Below are positions 45,547 to 57,407 of a stretch of 64,000 nucleotides of DNA, in pieces (the stretch's first letter is position 1; each line of letters begins with the position of its first letter). The DNA is from Paraburkholderia caffeinitolerans. Lineage in GTDB: Bacteria; Pseudomonadota; Gammaproteobacteria; Burkholderiales; Burkholderiaceae. Where the stretch lies: contig NZ_CADIKL010000013.1 in assembly GCF_902859945.1 (NCBI RefSeq), positions 1-64,000 of the forward strand, in the 5' to 3' direction. The position numbers were made by a program, and so were the translations under genes. The notes under the pieces were generated by a model, which was not told where the DNA came from, did no database searches, and saw only the letters and a list, made by a program, of their open reading frames with translations.

Positions 45547-45852
45547 GTGGCTAAACTGGCACTGATTGAACGTGAAAAGAAGCGCGCTCGTCTGGCAGCG
45601 AAGTTCGCGCCGAAGCGCGCAGCGCTGAAGGCGATCATCGACGACCAAGGCAAGTCGGAAGAAGAGCGTTACGCAGCTCGCCTCGAACTGCAACAACTGC
45701 CGCGCAACTCGAACCCCACCCGCAAGCGTAACCGCTGTGCGATCACGGGTCGTCCGCGTGGTACGTTCCGCAAATTCGGTCTCGCACGTAACAAGATTCG
45801 TGAAATCGCGTTCCGTGGTGAGATCCCTGGCATCACCAAGGCGAGCTGGTAA
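45547..45852 (+). CDS. rpsN: 30S ribosomal protein S14, zinc-free form (101 aa)
   Basis: Begins [19 protein letters not shown] with a GTG start and contains [20 protein letters not shown]. Only one Cys is present, so it is the long zinc-independent type. Seven bases after rplE. Confidence 0.97.
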   Translation: MAKLALIEREKKRARLAAKFAPKRAALKAIIDDQGKSEEERYAARLELQQLPRNSNPTRKRNRCAITGRPRGTFRKFGLARNKIREIAFRGEIPGITKASW

Positions 45853-45866
45853 TAGGAGAAACATAA

Positions 45867-46262
45867 ATGAGCATGAGTGATCCTATCGCCGATATGCTGA
45901 CTCGCATCCGCAATGCGCAGATGGTCGAGAAGGTTTCGGTTGCTATGCCCTCGTCGAAAGTGAAGATTGCCATTGCGCAGGTTCTGAAGGACGAAGGTTA
46001 TATCGACGACTTCGCGGTGAAGACCGAAGGTGCGAAGTCGGAATTGAACATCGCGTTGAAGTACTACGCTGGCCGTCCCGTTATCGAGCGCATCGAACGC
46101 GTTTCGAAGCCGGGCCTGCGCGTGTACCGCGGCCGCAACGACATCCCGCAGGTCATGAATGGCCTGGGCGTTGCGATCGTGTCGACGCCCAAGGGTGTGA
46201 TGACGGACCGCAAGGCGCGCGCTACTGGCGTCGGCGGCGAAGTTATCTGCTACGTCGCTTAA
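45867..46262 (+). CDS. rpsH: 30S ribosomal protein S8 (131 aa)
   Basis: Begins [18 protein letters not shown] and ends with [18 protein letters not shown], the family signature. In E. coli the translational repressor of the spc operon. ATG two codons later is an alternative start. Confidence 0.98.
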   Translation: MSMSDPIADMLTRIRNAQMVEKVSVAMPSSKVKIAIAQVLKDEGYIDDFAVKTEGAKSELNIALKYYAGRPVIERIERVSKPGLRVYRGRNDIPQVMNGLGVAIVSTPKGVMTDRKARATGVGGEVICYVA

Positions 46263-46280
46263 GACCTAAGGAGAAGAAAC

Positions 46281-46811
46281 ATGTCTCGAGTAGGTAAGAG
46301 CCCGGTCGCGCTGCAAGGCGCAGAAGCGACGCTCAGCGACGAGAAGATTACCGTCAAGGGCGCGCTGGGTACGATTTCGCAAGCTGCGAACCGCCTCGTG
46401 AAGGTGGTGAACGAAGACGGCGTGCTCAAGTTTGAGCCGACGGACGACAGCCGCGAAGCCAATGCGATGTCGGGCACGATGCGCGCGATCGTCGCGAACA
46501 TGGTGCAAGGCGTGACGAAGGGTTTCGAGCGCAAGCTGACGCTGGTTGGCGTCGGTTACCGTGCTCAAGCGCAAGGCGACAAGCTGAACCTGTCGCTGGG
46601 TTTCTCGCACCCCGTGGTGCACCAGATGCCCGAAGGCGTCAAGGCTGAAACCCCGTCGCAAACGGAAATCGTGATCAAGGGGATCGACAAGCAGAAAGTT
46701 GGCCAGACCGCTGCCGAAGTGCGCGGTTATCGCCCGCCGGAGCCCTACAAGGGCAAGGGTGTGCGTTACGCCAACGAGGTTGTGATCCTCAAAGAAACGA
46801 AGAAGAAGTAA
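46281..46811 (+). CDS. rplF: 50S ribosomal protein L6 (176 aa)
   Basis: Begins [20 protein letters not shown] and contains the C-terminal [20 protein letters not shown]. Full length with a GGAG site. Confidence 0.98.
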   Translation: MSRVGKSPVALQGAEATLSDEKITVKGALGTISQAANRLVKVVNEDGVLKFEPTDDSREANAMSGTMRAIVANMVQGVTKGFERKLTLVGVGYRAQAQGDKLNLSLGFSHPVVHQMPEGVKAETPSQTEIVIKGIDKQKVGQTAAEVRGYRPPEPYKGKGVRYANEVVILKETKKK

Positions 46812-46823
46812 GGGTGCGCAATC

Positions 46824-47189
46824 ATGGATAAGACTCAATCTCGCCTGCGCCGCGCTCGTCAGACGCGTCTCAAGATCGCTGAGCTGCAGGTCGCGCGTCT
46901 GGCCGTGCATCGCACGAACACGCACATTTATGCGCAAGTGTTCTCGCCCTGCGGCACCAAGGTGCTGGCCAGCGCATCGACGCTTGAAGCCGAAGTGCGT
47001 GCGCAACTGGCTGACCAGTCGGGCAAGGGCGGCAACGTCGCCGCTGCCTCGCTGATCGGCAAGCGTATTGCAGAAAAGGCTAAGGCCGCCGGCATCGAAT
47101 CCGTCGCCTTTGACCGCTCGGGTTTCCGCTATCACGGCCGCGTCAAGGCGCTGGCTGATGCTGCGCGCGAAGCCGGGCTCAAGTTCTAA
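46824..47189 (+). CDS. rplR: 50S ribosomal protein L18 (121 aa)
   Basis: 5S rRNA binder with [16 protein letters not shown] and the C-terminal [20 protein letters not shown] segment. Twelve bases after rplF. Confidence 0.98.
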   Translation: MDKTQSRLRRARQTRLKIAELQVARLAVHRTNTHIYAQVFSPCGTKVLASASTLEAEVRAQLADQSGKGGNVAAASLIGKRIAEKAKAAGIESVAFDRSGFRYHGRVKALADAAREAGLKF

Positions 47190-47203
47190 GGAAGGAATTC
47201 GTC

Positions 47204-47722
47204 ATGGCAAAGATGCAAGCGAAAGTTCAGGCTGACGAACGCGACGACGGCCTTCGCGAAAAAATGATTTCGGTCAACCGCGTGACCAAGGTCGTGAAGG
47301 GTGGCCGTATTCTCGGCTTCGCCGCACTGACCGTGGTTGGCGATGGTGATGGCCGCGTCGGTATGGGCAAGGGCAAGTCGAAGGAAGTGCCCGTTGCTGT
47401 CCAGAAGGCGATGGAACAAGCGCGTCGCAACATGTTCAAGGTGCCCCTGAAGAACGGCACCCTGCAACACGAAGTGCACGGCAAGCATGGCGCATCGGTC
47501 GTCCTCCTCGCCCCGGCGAAGGCAGGTACGGGCGTGATCGCCGGCGGCCCGATGCGCGCAGTGTTCGACGTGATGGGCGTGCAGAACGTCGTGGCCAAGA
47601 GCCACGGTTCGACGAATCCGTACAACCTCGTTCGTGCAACGCTGGACGGTCTGCGCAAGCAGTCGACCCCGGCCGACATCGCGGCGAAGCGCGGCAAGTC
47701 CGTCGAAGACATTCTGGGCTAA
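47204..47722 (+). CDS. rpsE: 30S ribosomal protein S5 (172 aa)
   Basis: Fidelity protein. Contains [20 protein letters not shown], the spectinomycin-relevant loop with wild-type sequence, and [25 protein letters not shown] site present. Confidence 0.98.
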
Positions 47723-47733
47723 GGGTGGGAACC

Positions 47734-47916
47734 ATGTCTGAAAAAACTGTCAAGGTTCAGCTCGTCAAGAGCCTGATTGGGACCCGCGAATCGCACCGTG
47801 CCACCGTGCGCGGTCTCGGCCTGCGTCGCCTGAACTCGGTTTCCGAGCTGCAGGACACGCCGGCAGTGCGCGGCATGATCAACAAGGTCTCGTACCTCGT
47901 CAAGGTCATCGCTTAA
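47734..47916 (+). CDS. rpmD: 50S ribosomal protein L30 (60 aa)
   Basis: Begins [19 protein letters not shown] and ends [15 protein letters not shown] chose ATG 47734; an in-frame GTG three codons earlier overlaps the Shine-Dalgarno GGTGGGA. Confidence 0.97.
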
Positions 47917-47950
47917 GCGCACTCGGACCAAAAGACTCCAGGAGTTGAAA

Positions 47951-48385
47951 ATGGAATTGAATAACCTGAAGCCGGCAGAAGGCGCGAAGCACGCAAAGCG
48001 TCGCGTCGGTCGCGGCATCGGCTCTGGCCTCGGCAAGACCGCTGGCCGTGGTCACAAGGGTCAGAAATCGCGTTCGGGCGGCTTCCACAAAGTCGGCTTC
48101 GAAGGCGGCCAAATGCCGCTGCAGCGTCGTCTGCCCAAGCGTGGCTTCACCTCGCTGACGAAGGAATTCGTTGGTGAAGTGCGCCTCGCGGACATCGAGA
48201 AGCTGCCGGTCGACGAAATCGATCTGCTGGCTCTCAAGCAGGCAGGCCTCGTTGGCGAAATGACCCGCAGCGCAAAGATCATCGCTACTGGCGAGATCAA
48301 GCGCAAGGTCGTGGTCAAGGGCCTGGGTGCGACGAAGAATGCGCGTGCTGCGATCGAAGCAGCAGGCGGTTCTTTTGCCGAGTGA
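47951..48385 (+). CDS. rplO: 50S ribosomal protein L15 (144 aa)
   Basis: Begins [20 protein letters not shown] followed by the Gly/Arg-rich [23 protein letters not shown] precedes ATG 47951. secY follows after 59 bases. Confidence 0.98.
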   Translation: MELNNLKPAEGAKHAKRRVGRGIGSGLGKTAGRGHKGQKSRSGGFHKVGFEGGQMPLQRRLPKRGFTSLTKEFVGEVRLADIEKLPVDEIDLLALKQAGLVGEMTRSAKIIATGEIKRKVVVKGLGATKNARAAIEAAGGSFAE

Positions 48386-48444
48386 TTGTGGGTGGTGCGT
48401 GCGGGCTTGCCCGCCGTCACTAACATCTGCATCGGAGAAGCTAC

Positions 48445-49791
48445 TTGGCTAACAGCCCGAGTCTCGCAAAAACCGGTCGCAGCGCTCCAAAGTTCGGCGA
48501 CCTGCGCCGGCGTGCAATGTTCTTGCTGCTGGCGTTGGTCGTTTATCGCATCGGAGCGCACATTCCGGTTCCCGGTATCGACCCGGACCAACTGGCGAAG
48601 CTCTTCCAGAGCCAGTCAGGCGGCATCCTGGGCATGTTCAACATGTTCTCGGGTGGCGCGCTGTCTCGCTTCACGATCTTCGCGCTGGGTGTGATGCCGT
48701 ATATCTCGGCGTCGATCATCTTGCAGCTGATGGCGATCGTCTCGCCGCAGCTCGAGGCGCTGAAGAAGGAAGGGCAGGCTGGACAACGCAAGATCACGCA
48801 GTACACGCGGGTCTTCACGGTGGTGCTGGCAACCTTTCAGGCTTTCGGCATCGCGGTCGCGCTGGAAAATCAGCCTGGCCTCGTGATCGATCCGGGCATG
48901 GTGTTCCGCCTGACGACGGTGGTGACGCTGGTGACGGGCACGATGTTCTTGATGTGGCTTGGTGAGCAGATCACGGAACGCGGGCTTGGCAACGGCATTT
49001 CGATCATCATCTTCGGCGGGATCGCAGCGGGTTTCCCGAATGCGATTGGTGGTCTCTTCGAACTGGTTCGCACCGGCTCGATGGGTCCCATCTCGGCGAT
49101 CATCATCGTGGTGCTGATCGCAGCCGTGACGTACCTGGTGGTGTTCATCGAACGCGGCCAGCGCAAGATCCTCGTGAACTATGCGAAGCGTCAGGTTGGC
49201 AACAAGATTTACGGTGGGCAGTCGTCGCACCTGCCGCTCAAGCTGAACATGTCGGGCGTGATTCCGCCGATCTTCGCATCGTCGATCATCTTGTTCCCGG
49301 CAACCATCCTGAACTGGTTCAGTTCGGGGTCGCGGACCGGCTGGTTCGCGGACACGCTGCACAACGTGGCCGAAGCTCTCAAGCCGGGCCAGCCTGTGTA
49401 CGTGTTGCTGTACGCGTTGGCGATCGTTTTCTTCTGCTTCTTCTACACCGCTTTGGTGTTCAACAGCAGGGAAACGGCTGACAACCTGAAAAAGAGTGGC
49501 GCGTTCGTACCTGGCATCCGCCCGGGCGATCAGACGGCTCGCTATATCGACCGCATCCTCACGCGTCTGACGCTGGCCGGTGCGATCTATATCGTGTTCG
49601 TTTGCCTGCTGCCCGAGTTTCTGGTGCTGCGCTGGAATGTGCCGTTTTATTTTGGTGGTACGTCGCTGCTGATCATTGTCGTCGTCACAATGGACTTCAT
49701 GGCGCAGGTGCAGTCGTACGTGATGTCGCAACAATATGAATCGCTGCTCAAGAAGGCCAACTTCAAGGGCGGCGGCGTCCCGATGCGTTGA
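48445..49791 (+). CDS. secY: Preprotein translocase subunit SecY (448 aa)
   Basis: Channel-forming subunit with ten membrane helices. Contains [13 protein letters not shown] in the plug region, the [21 protein letters not shown] stretch ([17 protein letters not shown]) and the cytoplasmic loop around [20 protein letters not shown]. The start is TTG 48445, chosen because GGAGAAG lies 5 bases upstream, the reading frame begins there with [11 protein letters not shown] and no better start exists. A TTG start may lower expression relative to neighbours. Confidence 0.97.
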   Translation: MANSPSLAKTGRSAPKFGDLRRRAMFLLLALVVYRIGAHIPVPGIDPDQLAKLFQSQSGGILGMFNMFSGGALSRFTIFALGVMPYISASIILQLMAIVSPQLEALKKEGQAGQRKITQYTRVFTVVLATFQAFGIAVALENQPGLVIDPGMVFRLTTVVTLVTGTMFLMWLGEQITERGLGNGISIIIFGGIAAGFPNAIGGLFELVRTGSMGPISAIIIVVLIAAVTYLVVFIERGQRKILVNYAKRQVGNKIYGGQSSHLPLKLNMSGVIPPIFASSIILFPATILNWFSSGSRTGWFADTLHNVAEALKPGQPVYVLLYALAIVFFCFFYTALVFNSRETADNLKKSGAFVPGIRPGDQTARYIDRILTRLTLAGAIYIVFVCLLPEFLVLRWNVPFYFGGTSLLIIVVVTMDFMAQVQSYVMSQQYESLLKKANFKGGGVPMR

Positions 49792-49799
49792 AAGGACCT

Positions 49800-50018
49800 A
49801 TGGCCAAAGACGATGTAATCCAGATGCAGGGTGAGGTGATCGAAAACCTCCCCAACGCAACCTTCCGGGTGAAGCTGGAAAACGGCCATGTCGTTCTCGG
49901 GCATATTTCCGGAAAAATGCGGATGCACTACATCCGCATTCTCCCGGGCGACAAGGTGACGGTAGAGTTGACGCCTTACGATCTGTCGCGTGCGCGGATC
50001 GTGTTCCGGGCGAAGTGA
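49800..50018 (+). CDS. infA: Translation initiation factor IF-1 (72 aa)
   Basis: Begins [19 protein letters not shown] and contains [18 protein letters not shown]. Standard length; ATG 49800 lies 8 bases after the secY stop. An in-frame upstream ATG overlaps secY and is not used. Confidence 0.98.
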   Translation: MAKDDVIQMQGEVIENLPNATFRVKLENGHVVLGHISGKMRMHYIRILPGDKVTVELTPYDLSRARIVFRAK

Positions 50019-50038
50019 TTTAGAAAAAGGGTAATATC

Positions 50039-50155
50039 ATGAAAGTGATGGCATCGGTAAAGCGCATTTGCCGCAACTGCAAAATCATCAAGCGCAACGG
50101 CGTCGTTCGCGTGATCTGCAGCTCGGACCCGCGCCACAAGCAGCGTCAAGGCTGA
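50039..50155 (+). CDS. rpmJ: 50S ribosomal protein L36, zinc form (38 aa)
   Basis: The 38-residue product begins [20 protein letters not shown] and ends [12 protein letters not shown]. Cys11, Cys14, Cys27 and His33 form the zinc site, so it is the C+ type. It is too short for many gene finders. AAAAGGG precedes the ATG. Confidence 0.97.
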   Translation: MKVMASVKRICRNCKIIKRNGVVRVICSSDPRHKQRQG

Positions 50156-50190
50156 TTAGCGCGCTTGCGCTTTTTGTTTGAGGAAAAACA

Positions 50191-50556
50191 ATGGCTCGTA
50201 TTGCAGGGGTTAACATCCCGAACCACCAGCACACTGAAATCGGCCTGACGGCAATTTTCGGTGTTGGCCGCACGCGTTCGCGCAACATCTGCGTTGCCGC
50301 GGGTGTGCCGTTCAACAAGAAGGTCAAGGACCTGGACGACGCGGATCTCGAAAAGCTGCGTGAGGAAGTGGGCAAGTTTGTCGTCGAAGGCGATCTGCGC
50401 CGTGAAGTGACGATGAACATCAAGCGCCTGATGGACCTCGGCTGCTACCGCGGCGTGCGCCATCGCAAGGGCCTGCCCCTGCGTGGCCAGCGCACGCGCA
50501 CCAACGCACGTACGCGCAAGGGTCCGCGCCGCGCAGCACAGTCGCTGAAGAAGTAA
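50191..50556 (+). CDS. rpsM: 30S ribosomal protein S13 (121 aa)
   Basis: Begins [20 protein letters not shown] and ends with the [17 protein letters not shown] tail that contacts the P-site tRNA. First gene of the alpha operon. Confidence 0.98.
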   Translation: MARIAGVNIPNHQHTEIGLTAIFGVGRTRSRNICVAAGVPFNKKVKDLDDADLEKLREEVGKFVVEGDLRREVTMNIKRLMDLGCYRGVRHRKGLPLRGQRTRTNARTRKGPRRAAQSLKK

Positions 50557-50584
50557 GCGGAACTGACAGTTACAGGAAAACGTA

Positions 50585-50989
50585 ATGGCTAAGGCTTCGA
50601 ACAACTCCGCGGCGCAACGCGTTCGCAAGAAGGTCAAGAAGAACGTCGCCGAGGGCGTGGTTCACGTTCACGCGTCGTTCAACAACACCATCATCACGAT
50701 CACCGATCGTCAAGGCAACGCGCTTGCCTGGGCAACCTCGGGCGGTCAGGGCTTCAAGGGTTCGCGTAAGTCGACCCCCTTCGCAGCTCAGGTCGCAGCT
50801 GAGTCGGCTGGCCGTGTCGCAATGGAATACGGCGTCAAGAACCTCGAAGTGCGTATCAAGGGCCCCGGTCCTGGCCGCGAATCGGCGGTGCGCGCGCTGC
50901 ATGGTCTTGGCATCAAGATCACCGCGATCTCCGACGTGACGCCGGTCCCGCACAACGGCTGCCGTCCGCCGAAGCGCCGCCGTATCTAA
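50585..50989 (+). CDS. rpsK: 30S ribosomal protein S11 (134 aa)
   Basis: Contains [19 protein letters not shown] and the C-terminal [18 protein letters not shown]. The following 164-base gap carries a CGCCG-GAAA-CGGCG hairpin (51017-51030), extended by GCCT/AGGC outside. Confidence 0.98.
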   Translation: MAKASNNSAAQRVRKKVKKNVAEGVVHVHASFNNTIITITDRQGNALAWATSGGQGFKGSRKSTPFAAQVAAESAGRVAMEYGVKNLEVRIKGPGPGRESAVRALHGLGIKITAISDVTPVPHNGCRPPKRRRI

Positions 50990-51153
50990 GGCGTCGCTTA
51001 AGCCGAATGCCTGAGCCGCCGGAAACGGCGACCCAGGCTCTCGGCGTTATTGAATTGACTAAGCCCACCGTTCGGTTCAAAGAGCCGGACTAGCGTGAAA
51101 CCGCGGGTTCGCCCATTCAGGTTTTGCGTGATCAATTATCGAAGGAAAGCAAC

Positions 51154-51777
51154 GTGGCACGTTATATCGGCCCGAAGGCCAAGCTGTCCCGCCGTGAAGG
51201 CACCGACCTCTTCCTGAAGAGCGCACGCCGCTCGCTCGCCGACAAGTGCAAGCTCGACAGCAAGCCGGGTCAGCACGGCCGCACCTCGGGCGCCCGCACG
51301 TCCGACTACGGTACGCAGCTTCGCGAAAAGCAAAAAGTGAAGCGCATCTACGGCGTGCTCGAGCGCCAGTTCCGCCGCTACTTCGCGGAAGCGGATCGTC
51401 GCAAGGGCAACACCGGCGAAAACCTGCTGCAACTGCTCGAGTCGCGTCTCGACAACGTCGTGTACCGCATGGGCTTCGCATCGACCCGCGCTGAAGCGCG
51501 TCAGCTCGTGAGCCACAAGGCTCTCACGCTGAACGGCGTCGTCGCGAACATCCCGTCGATGCAAGTGAAGGCAGGCGACATCGTTGCAATTCGCGAAAAG
51601 GCGAAGAAGCAGGCGCGTATCGTCGAAGCCCTGTCGCTCGCTGAGCAAGGCGGCATGGCAGGTTGGGTGTCGGTCGACGCGAAGAAGTTCGAAGGCACGT
51701 TCAAGGGCATGCCTGAGCGCAGCGACATCGCTGGCGACATCAACGAAAGCCTGATCGTCGAATTGTATTCGCGTTAA
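51154..51777 (+). CDS. rpsD: 30S ribosomal protein S4 (207 aa)
   Basis: Assembly initiator of the 30S subunit. Begins with GTG ([19 protein letters not shown]), chosen because GAAGGAAAG lies upstream. Contains the S4 domain with [20 protein letters not shown]. In E. coli S4 represses the alpha operon. Confidence 0.97.
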   Translation: MARYIGPKAKLSRREGTDLFLKSARRSLADKCKLDSKPGQHGRTSGARTSDYGTQLREKQKVKRIYGVLERQFRRYFAEADRRKGNTGENLLQLLESRLDNVVYRMGFASTRAEARQLVSHKALTLNGVVANIPSMQVKAGDIVAIREKAKKQARIVEALSLAEQGGMAGWVSVDAKKFEGTFKGMPERSDIAGDINESLIVELYSR

Positions 51778-51788
51778 TCGAATTGACG

Positions 51789-51839
51789 GCCGGGGTAGCC
51801 TCTGTGCTTCGCGCAGGAGGTGGCCTCGGCTGTTTTTTT
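51789..51839 (+). terminator. Terminator-like hairpin between rpsD and rpoA
   Basis: Imperfect long stem (GCCGGGGTAGCCTCTGTGC with GCGCAGGAGGTGGCCTCGGC) followed by TTTTTTT. rpoA starts 63 bases later, so either it reads through or an unseen promoter drives rpoA-rplQ. Confidence 0.65.
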
Positions 51840-51901
51840 CAGGTTGTGGCCATCTCAGCCTTATCGGTGTAACGAGCCGAGGGTATTGAAAAGGAAAACC
51901 T

Positions 51902-52879
51902 ATGCAAACCAGTTTGTTGAAACCCAAGATCATCGCTGTGGAATCGCTCGGCGACAACCACGCGAAAGTGGTCATGGAGCCGTTCGAACGCGGTTATGGC
52001 CATACCTTGGGTAACGCGCTTCGGCGCGTTCTGCTGTCGTCGATGGTTGGCTACGCGCCGACCGAAGTGACGATCGCAGGCGTCGTGCACGAATACTCGA
52101 CGCTCGACGGTGTGCAAGAGGATGTGGTCAACCTGCTGTTGAACCTGAAGGGCGTGGTCTTCAAGCTGCATAACCGTGACGAAGTGACGGTTACGCTGCG
52201 CAAGGAAGGCGAAGGCGTTGTCACCGCTGGCGACATCGAACTCTCGCACGACTGCGAAGTCATCAACCCGGAACACGTCGTTGCGCATCTGACGAAGGGC
52301 GGCAAGCTCGACGTGCAGATCAAGATCGAGAAGGGCCGTGGCTACGTGCCGGGCAATGTGCGCCGTTACGGCGACGATTCGGCCAAGATCATCGGCCGCA
52401 TCGTGCTGGACGCGTCGTTCTCGCCGGTTCGCCGCGTGAGCTACGCCGTGGAAAGCGCGCGTGTCGAACAGCGTACCGACCTCGACAAGCTCGTGATGAA
52501 CATCGAAACCAACGGCGTGATCTCGCCTGAGGAAGCGATCCGCCAGTCGGCGCGCATCCTCGTGGATCAGCTGTCGGTGTTCGCTGCACTGGAAGGCACC
52601 GAAACGGCGGCGGAAGCACCGTCGCGCGCGCCGCAGATCGATCCGATCCTGCTGCGTCCGGTGGACGATCTCGAACTCACGGTTCGCTCGGCGAACTGCC
52701 TGAAGGCCGAGAACATCTACTACATCGGCGACCTGATCCAGCGCACCGAGAACGAGCTGCTCAAGACCCCGAACCTGGGTCGCAAGTCGCTCAACGAGAT
52801 CAAGGAAGTGCTCGCTTCGCGCGGTCTCACGCTCGGCATGAAGCTCGAAAACTGGCCGCCGGCCGGGTTGGACAAATAA
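51902..52879 (+). CDS. rpoA: DNA-directed RNA polymerase subunit alpha (325 aa)
   Basis: Assembly platform and activator contact. N-terminal domain with [20 protein letters not shown] and [17 protein letters not shown]-terminal domain from about 245 with the helix-hairpin-helix region [20 protein letters not shown]. Full length, preceded by a GGAAAA site. Confidence 0.99.
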   Translation: MQTSLLKPKIIAVESLGDNHAKVVMEPFERGYGHTLGNALRRVLLSSMVGYAPTEVTIAGVVHEYSTLDGVQEDVVNLLLNLKGVVFKLHNRDEVTVTLRKEGEGVVTAGDIELSHDCEVINPEHVVAHLTKGGKLDVQIKIEKGRGYVPGNVRRYGDDSAKIIGRIVLDASFSPVRRVSYAVESARVEQRTDLDKLVMNIETNGVISPEEAIRQSARILVDQLSVFAALEGTETAAEAPSRAPQIDPILLRPVDDLELTVRSANCLKAENIYYIGDLIQRTENELLKTPNLGRKSLNEIKEVLASRGLTLGMKLENWPPAGLDK

Positions 52880-53016
52880 GTCGACAAGTAAGTAATGTGG
52901 CACGGACGCGGATTTTCCTTTAAAATCCGCGTCTTGCCTTTTTCACCTACCGGCCCGTGCCTTCATGGGAAGGCGATAGAAGAGCTGGACCAAAACTTTG
53001 TTTCAAGGAAATTGAA

Positions 53017-53409
53017 ATGCGTCACCGTCATGGTCTGCGGAAACTGAACCGCACGAGCAGCCACCGTCTGGCAATGCTCCGTAACATGTCCAATTCGCTC
53101 ATCGAGCACGAAGTCATCAAGACGACGCTGCCGAAGGCGAAGGAACTCCGTAAGGTTGTCGAGCCCCTCATCACGCTGGGCAAGAAGCCGTCGCTCGCAA
53201 ACCGTCGTCTGGCGTTCAACCGCCTGCGCGATCGTGACTCGGTCACGAAGCTGTTCGACGTGCTCGGTCCGCGTTTCGCGAACCGTCCGGGCGGCTACCT
53301 GCGCATCCTGAAGTTCGGTTTCCGTGTTGGCGACAACGCACCGATGGCTCTGGTCGAACTGCTCGACCGTCCGGAAGTCGCGGAAGAGAACGTCCAGGAA
53401 GCGGAATAA
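53017..53409 (+). CDS. rplQ: 50S ribosomal protein L17 (130 aa)
   Basis: Begins [20 protein letters not shown]. An open frame extends 20 codons upstream but lacks family similarity, while AAGGA precedes ATG 53017. Last gene of the alpha operon, ended by a strong terminator. Confidence 0.98.
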   Translation: MRHRHGLRKLNRTSSHRLAMLRNMSNSLIEHEVIKTTLPKAKELRKVVEPLITLGKKPSLANRRLAFNRLRDRDSVTKLFDVLGPRFANRPGGYLRILKFGFRVGDNAPMALVELLDRPEVAEENVQEAE

Positions 53410-53457
53410 GCTTTCGGTCGCTTGACGCAGTTGTAAATTGCGGATTGAGCGGCGCGC

Positions 53458-53490
53458 AAAAAAGCCAGGCCTAGCCTGGCTTTTTTGTTT
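53458..53490 (+). terminator. Intrinsic terminator of the alpha operon
   Basis: AAAAAAGCCAGG/CCTGGCTTTTTT with a 5-base loop, then GTTTT. The A tract on the left arm makes it able to act in both directions. Confidence 0.95.
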
Positions 53491-53666
53491 TCGGCGACGG
53501 ATTAAACGGCGCGCGCGCGCGTTTGCTATCTGTCACCGCTGTGCCGTTGCTCCGCATGCCGATGGCGCATGAGCGAAGCCAATCGATGCCGGTGGTACGA
53601 TTACGCTCTGCCTTAGGCGCCGTCGGCTCTCGCGCCGTGGGGCGGGGCACCGTGACGGAGCTTGTC

Positions 53667-53999
53667 GTGACCCTCAATGTAATCCTGATGTTGACCACCC
53701 TGCCCGACGAGGACGCTGCCGAAAAGCTGTCGTCAACGGCGCTCGAAGCCCATCTCGCGGCCTGTGTGACGCGGCTTGGCCCGGTCCATTCGCAGTATCA
53801 CTGGCAGGGCAGGATCGAGTCCAGCGACGAGGTCCAACTGCTTTTCAAGACGAGTCTCGCGCGCGCGGCCGAGCTCGAACAGTTCATCCAGACCCAGCAT
53901 CCTTACGACACGCCCGAAATTCTCTCGTGGCAGGTCACGGCGTCGAACGCCTATGGCCAATGGGTCAATGCCGAGACACAGCGTCCCATTCATGTTTAA
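53667..53999 (+). CDS. cutA: Divalent-cation tolerance protein CutA (110 aa)
   Basis: Small trimeric protein linked to copper tolerance and found next to dsbD in many proteobacteria. The family core is visible: ALEAHLAACVTRLGPVHSQYHWQG, EVQLLFKTS and QTQHPYDTPEILSW. I chose GTG 53667, which has a GGAG site about 7 bases upstream and gives the usual length; the frame runs open further up without similarity. It overlaps dsbD by 8 bases. Confidence 0.92.
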   Translation: MTLNVILMLTTLPDEDAAEKLSSTALEAHLAACVTRLGPVHSQYHWQGRIESSDEVQLLFKTSLARAAELEQFIQTQHPYDTPEILSWQVTASNAYGQWVNAETQRPIHV

Positions 54000-55974
54000 G
54001 CGTTTCGATCGGCGCTTGCGTGCCGCGCCGTACACCTCGTTTCTGGCTTTTCTCGCACTTATTGGCTGCCTGCTGCCGTTGCTGTTCGGTGCAGCCACCG
54101 CCCGTGCTGACGACGATTTCCTGCCGCCAGATCAGGCCTTCACGTTCAGTGCGAGCGAGGAGCCGGGCGTCGTCGACGTTCACTTCAAGATTGCCGATGG
54201 CTATTACATGTATCGCGAGCGCTTTGCATTTGCGACGCGCAACGGTACGGCCACGCTCGGTGATGTGCAGATTCCTCCCGGACATGTGAAGTTCGATACT
54301 ACGTTCAACAAGAACGTCGAGACGTACCGCAAGGAGCTGACGATCCGCGTGCCCGTGAAGCAGGCAAACGGGGCATTCGATCTTGCGGTGACCTCGCAGG
54401 GATGCGCGGACGCGGGTATCTGCTATCCGCCGGCGAAGCATGTCTATCACGTGAGCGGCGCGGCGCTTCAGGCCGCTGCGGGTGGTCAAAGCGCAGCGGG
54501 CGACGGCGCGGCTGCTACTTTGGCCACGCCTTCGACATCGACGGATAACGCGCAGCAGCCGTGGTACGAGCGCGCGACGAGCGCGGATTACGCGCAATCG
54601 CTGCTACAAGGCGGCGGTTTTTTCGGCGTGGTTGGTTTGTACTTTCTCGCGGGCATCGTGCTGAGCCTGCTGCCCTGCTCGTATCCGATGATTCCGATTC
54701 TCTCGGCCATCATCGTGGGTGAGGGCGCGCAGGTCACTCGTACCCGCGGTTTCGCGTTGTCGTTCGTCTATGTGCTCGGTATGGCACTGGTCTATACCGT
54801 GCTCGGCATTGCCGCCGCGCTGGTCGGGCAGAGCCTCGGCGCGTGGCTGCAGAACCCTTGGGTGCTCGGTGTGTTTGCTGGGCTGCTTACCGCGTTTGCG
54901 CTCATGCTGATCGCCGGCTACGACCTCGCACTGCCGCAGCGCTGGCAGGATGGCGCGTCGCGCGCGTCACAGGGCCGCTCGGGTGGCAAATTCGTGGCTG
55001 TTGCCGTGATGGGCGCGCTGTCCGCGCTGGTAGTGGGCGCCTGCATGACCGCGCCGCTTTTCGCGGTGCTTGCGTTCATCGCGCACACCGGCAACGCCGT
55101 GCTCGGCGGCGCTGCGCTTTTCGCGATGGGCCTTGGCCTTGGCGTCCCGCTCATGATCATCGGGCTCGGCGCGGGTACGCTGCTGCCGCGCGCGGGCACG
55201 TGGATGGACGGCGTGAAGGTCTTCTTCGGCATCGCGCTGCTCGCGGCCGCGCTGTGGATCGTATGGCCGGTGCTGGGCGCCAGCGCGCAAATGTTGCTGG
55301 CCGCGCTCTGGCTTCTGCTCGCCGCCGCCGCGCTTGGGCTCTTTACGCCGAACGCGGGCGCCGCTAACGTCTGGCGACGTCTTGGGCGCGGCGTTGGCGC
55401 GGCGTTCGCGATTTGGGCCGCGACGCTCATCGTCGGTCTTGCGGCGGGCTCGGCCGATCCGCTGCGTCCGCTCTCCGTGCTGGCCGCACGCGCGGGTGGC
55501 GCGACGGGCAACGGCACGGCGCAGGCCAGCACGGCCGAAGCCGATGCGCTGGCCTTCGCGCCGGTGCGCTCGTCGGCGCAACTCGACGCGATGCTCAAGA
55601 CGGCGGGCAAGCCCTCGATGCTCGACTTCTACGCTGACTGGTGCGTGAGCTGCAAAGAGATGGAAAACCTCACGTTCAGCGATCCGCGGGTGCAGTCACG
55701 CCTCGCGCAACTCGGTCTGCTGCGCGCCGACGTGACGGCCAATAGCCCGGACGATCAGGCGCTGCTCAAGCGCTTTGGCCTGTTCGGCCCGCCGGGCATC
55801 ATCTTCTTCGACGCAAGCGGCCAGGAAGTGCTGCGCGTGGTGGGCTACGAAAACGCCGACAAATTCCTCGCCCGGCTCGACCGCGTGGCGGAGCAGGGGC
55901 AATCGCCTGCGCCTTCGGTCAAGCCGGTGCGATCGGTGCCGTCGGCGCTTTCGACGCTCACGGGCAAGTCTTAA
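53992..55974 (+). CDS. dsbD: Thiol:disulfide interchange protein DsbD (660 aa)
   Basis: Carries electrons from cytoplasmic thioredoxin to periplasmic proteins, including the cytochrome c maturation path encoded downstream. Signal peptide at about 1-39 (cut at ARA-DD). The N-terminal domain has the Cys pair TSQGCADAGICYPP. The membrane domain of eight helices has LLPCSYPM and VGACMTAPLF with the two core Cys. The C-terminal thioredoxin domain has DWCVSC. All six catalytic Cys are present. The start is ATG 53992, overlapping cutA. Confidence 0.97.
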   Translation: MFKRFDRRLRAAPYTSFLAFLALIGCLLPLLFGAATARADDDFLPPDQAFTFSASEEPGVVDVHFKIADGYYMYRERFAFATRNGTATLGDVQIPPGHVKFDTTFNKNVETYRKELTIRVPVKQANGAFDLAVTSQGCADAGICYPPAKHVYHVSGAALQAAAGGQSAAGDGAAATLATPSTSTDNAQQPWYERATSADYAQSLLQGGGFFGVVGLYFLAGIVLSLLPCSYPMIPILSAIIVGEGAQVTRTRGFALSFVYVLGMALVYTVLGIAAALVGQSLGAWLQNPWVLGVFAGLLTAFALMLIAGYDLALPQRWQDGASRASQGRSGGKFVAVAVMGALSALVVGACMTAPLFAVLAFIAHTGNAVLGGAALFAMGLGLGVPLMIIGLGAGTLLPRAGTWMDGVKVFFGIALLAAALWIVWPVLGASAQMLLAALWLLLAAAALGLFTPNAGAANVWRRLGRGVGAAFAIWAATLIVGLAAGSADPLRPLSVLAARAGGATGNGTAQASTAEADALAFAPVRSSAQLDAMLKTAGKPSMLDFYADWCVSCKEMENLTFSDPRVQSRLAQLGLLRADVTANSPDDQALLKRFGLFGPPGIIFFDASGQEVLRVVGYENADKFLARLDRVAEQGQSPAPSVKPVRSVPSALSTLTGKS

Positions 55975-56019
55975 GCACACCACACGGCTTGGCGCGACGG
56001 GTCGTGCGTCTGTGCAAAC

Positions 56020-56050
56020 AAAAAGGCACGTCGCAGGACGTGCCTTTTTT
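56020..56050. terminator. Bidirectional terminator between dsbD and hemB
   Basis: AAAAAGGCACGTC/GACGTGCCTTTTT with a GCAG loop. The A and T tracts on both sides suit termination of the two convergent genes. Confidence 0.93.
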
Positions 56051-56079
56051 CATGCATCAAGCGCGAACCCGCGCGGCGC

Positions 56080-57407
<1,328 letters not shown>

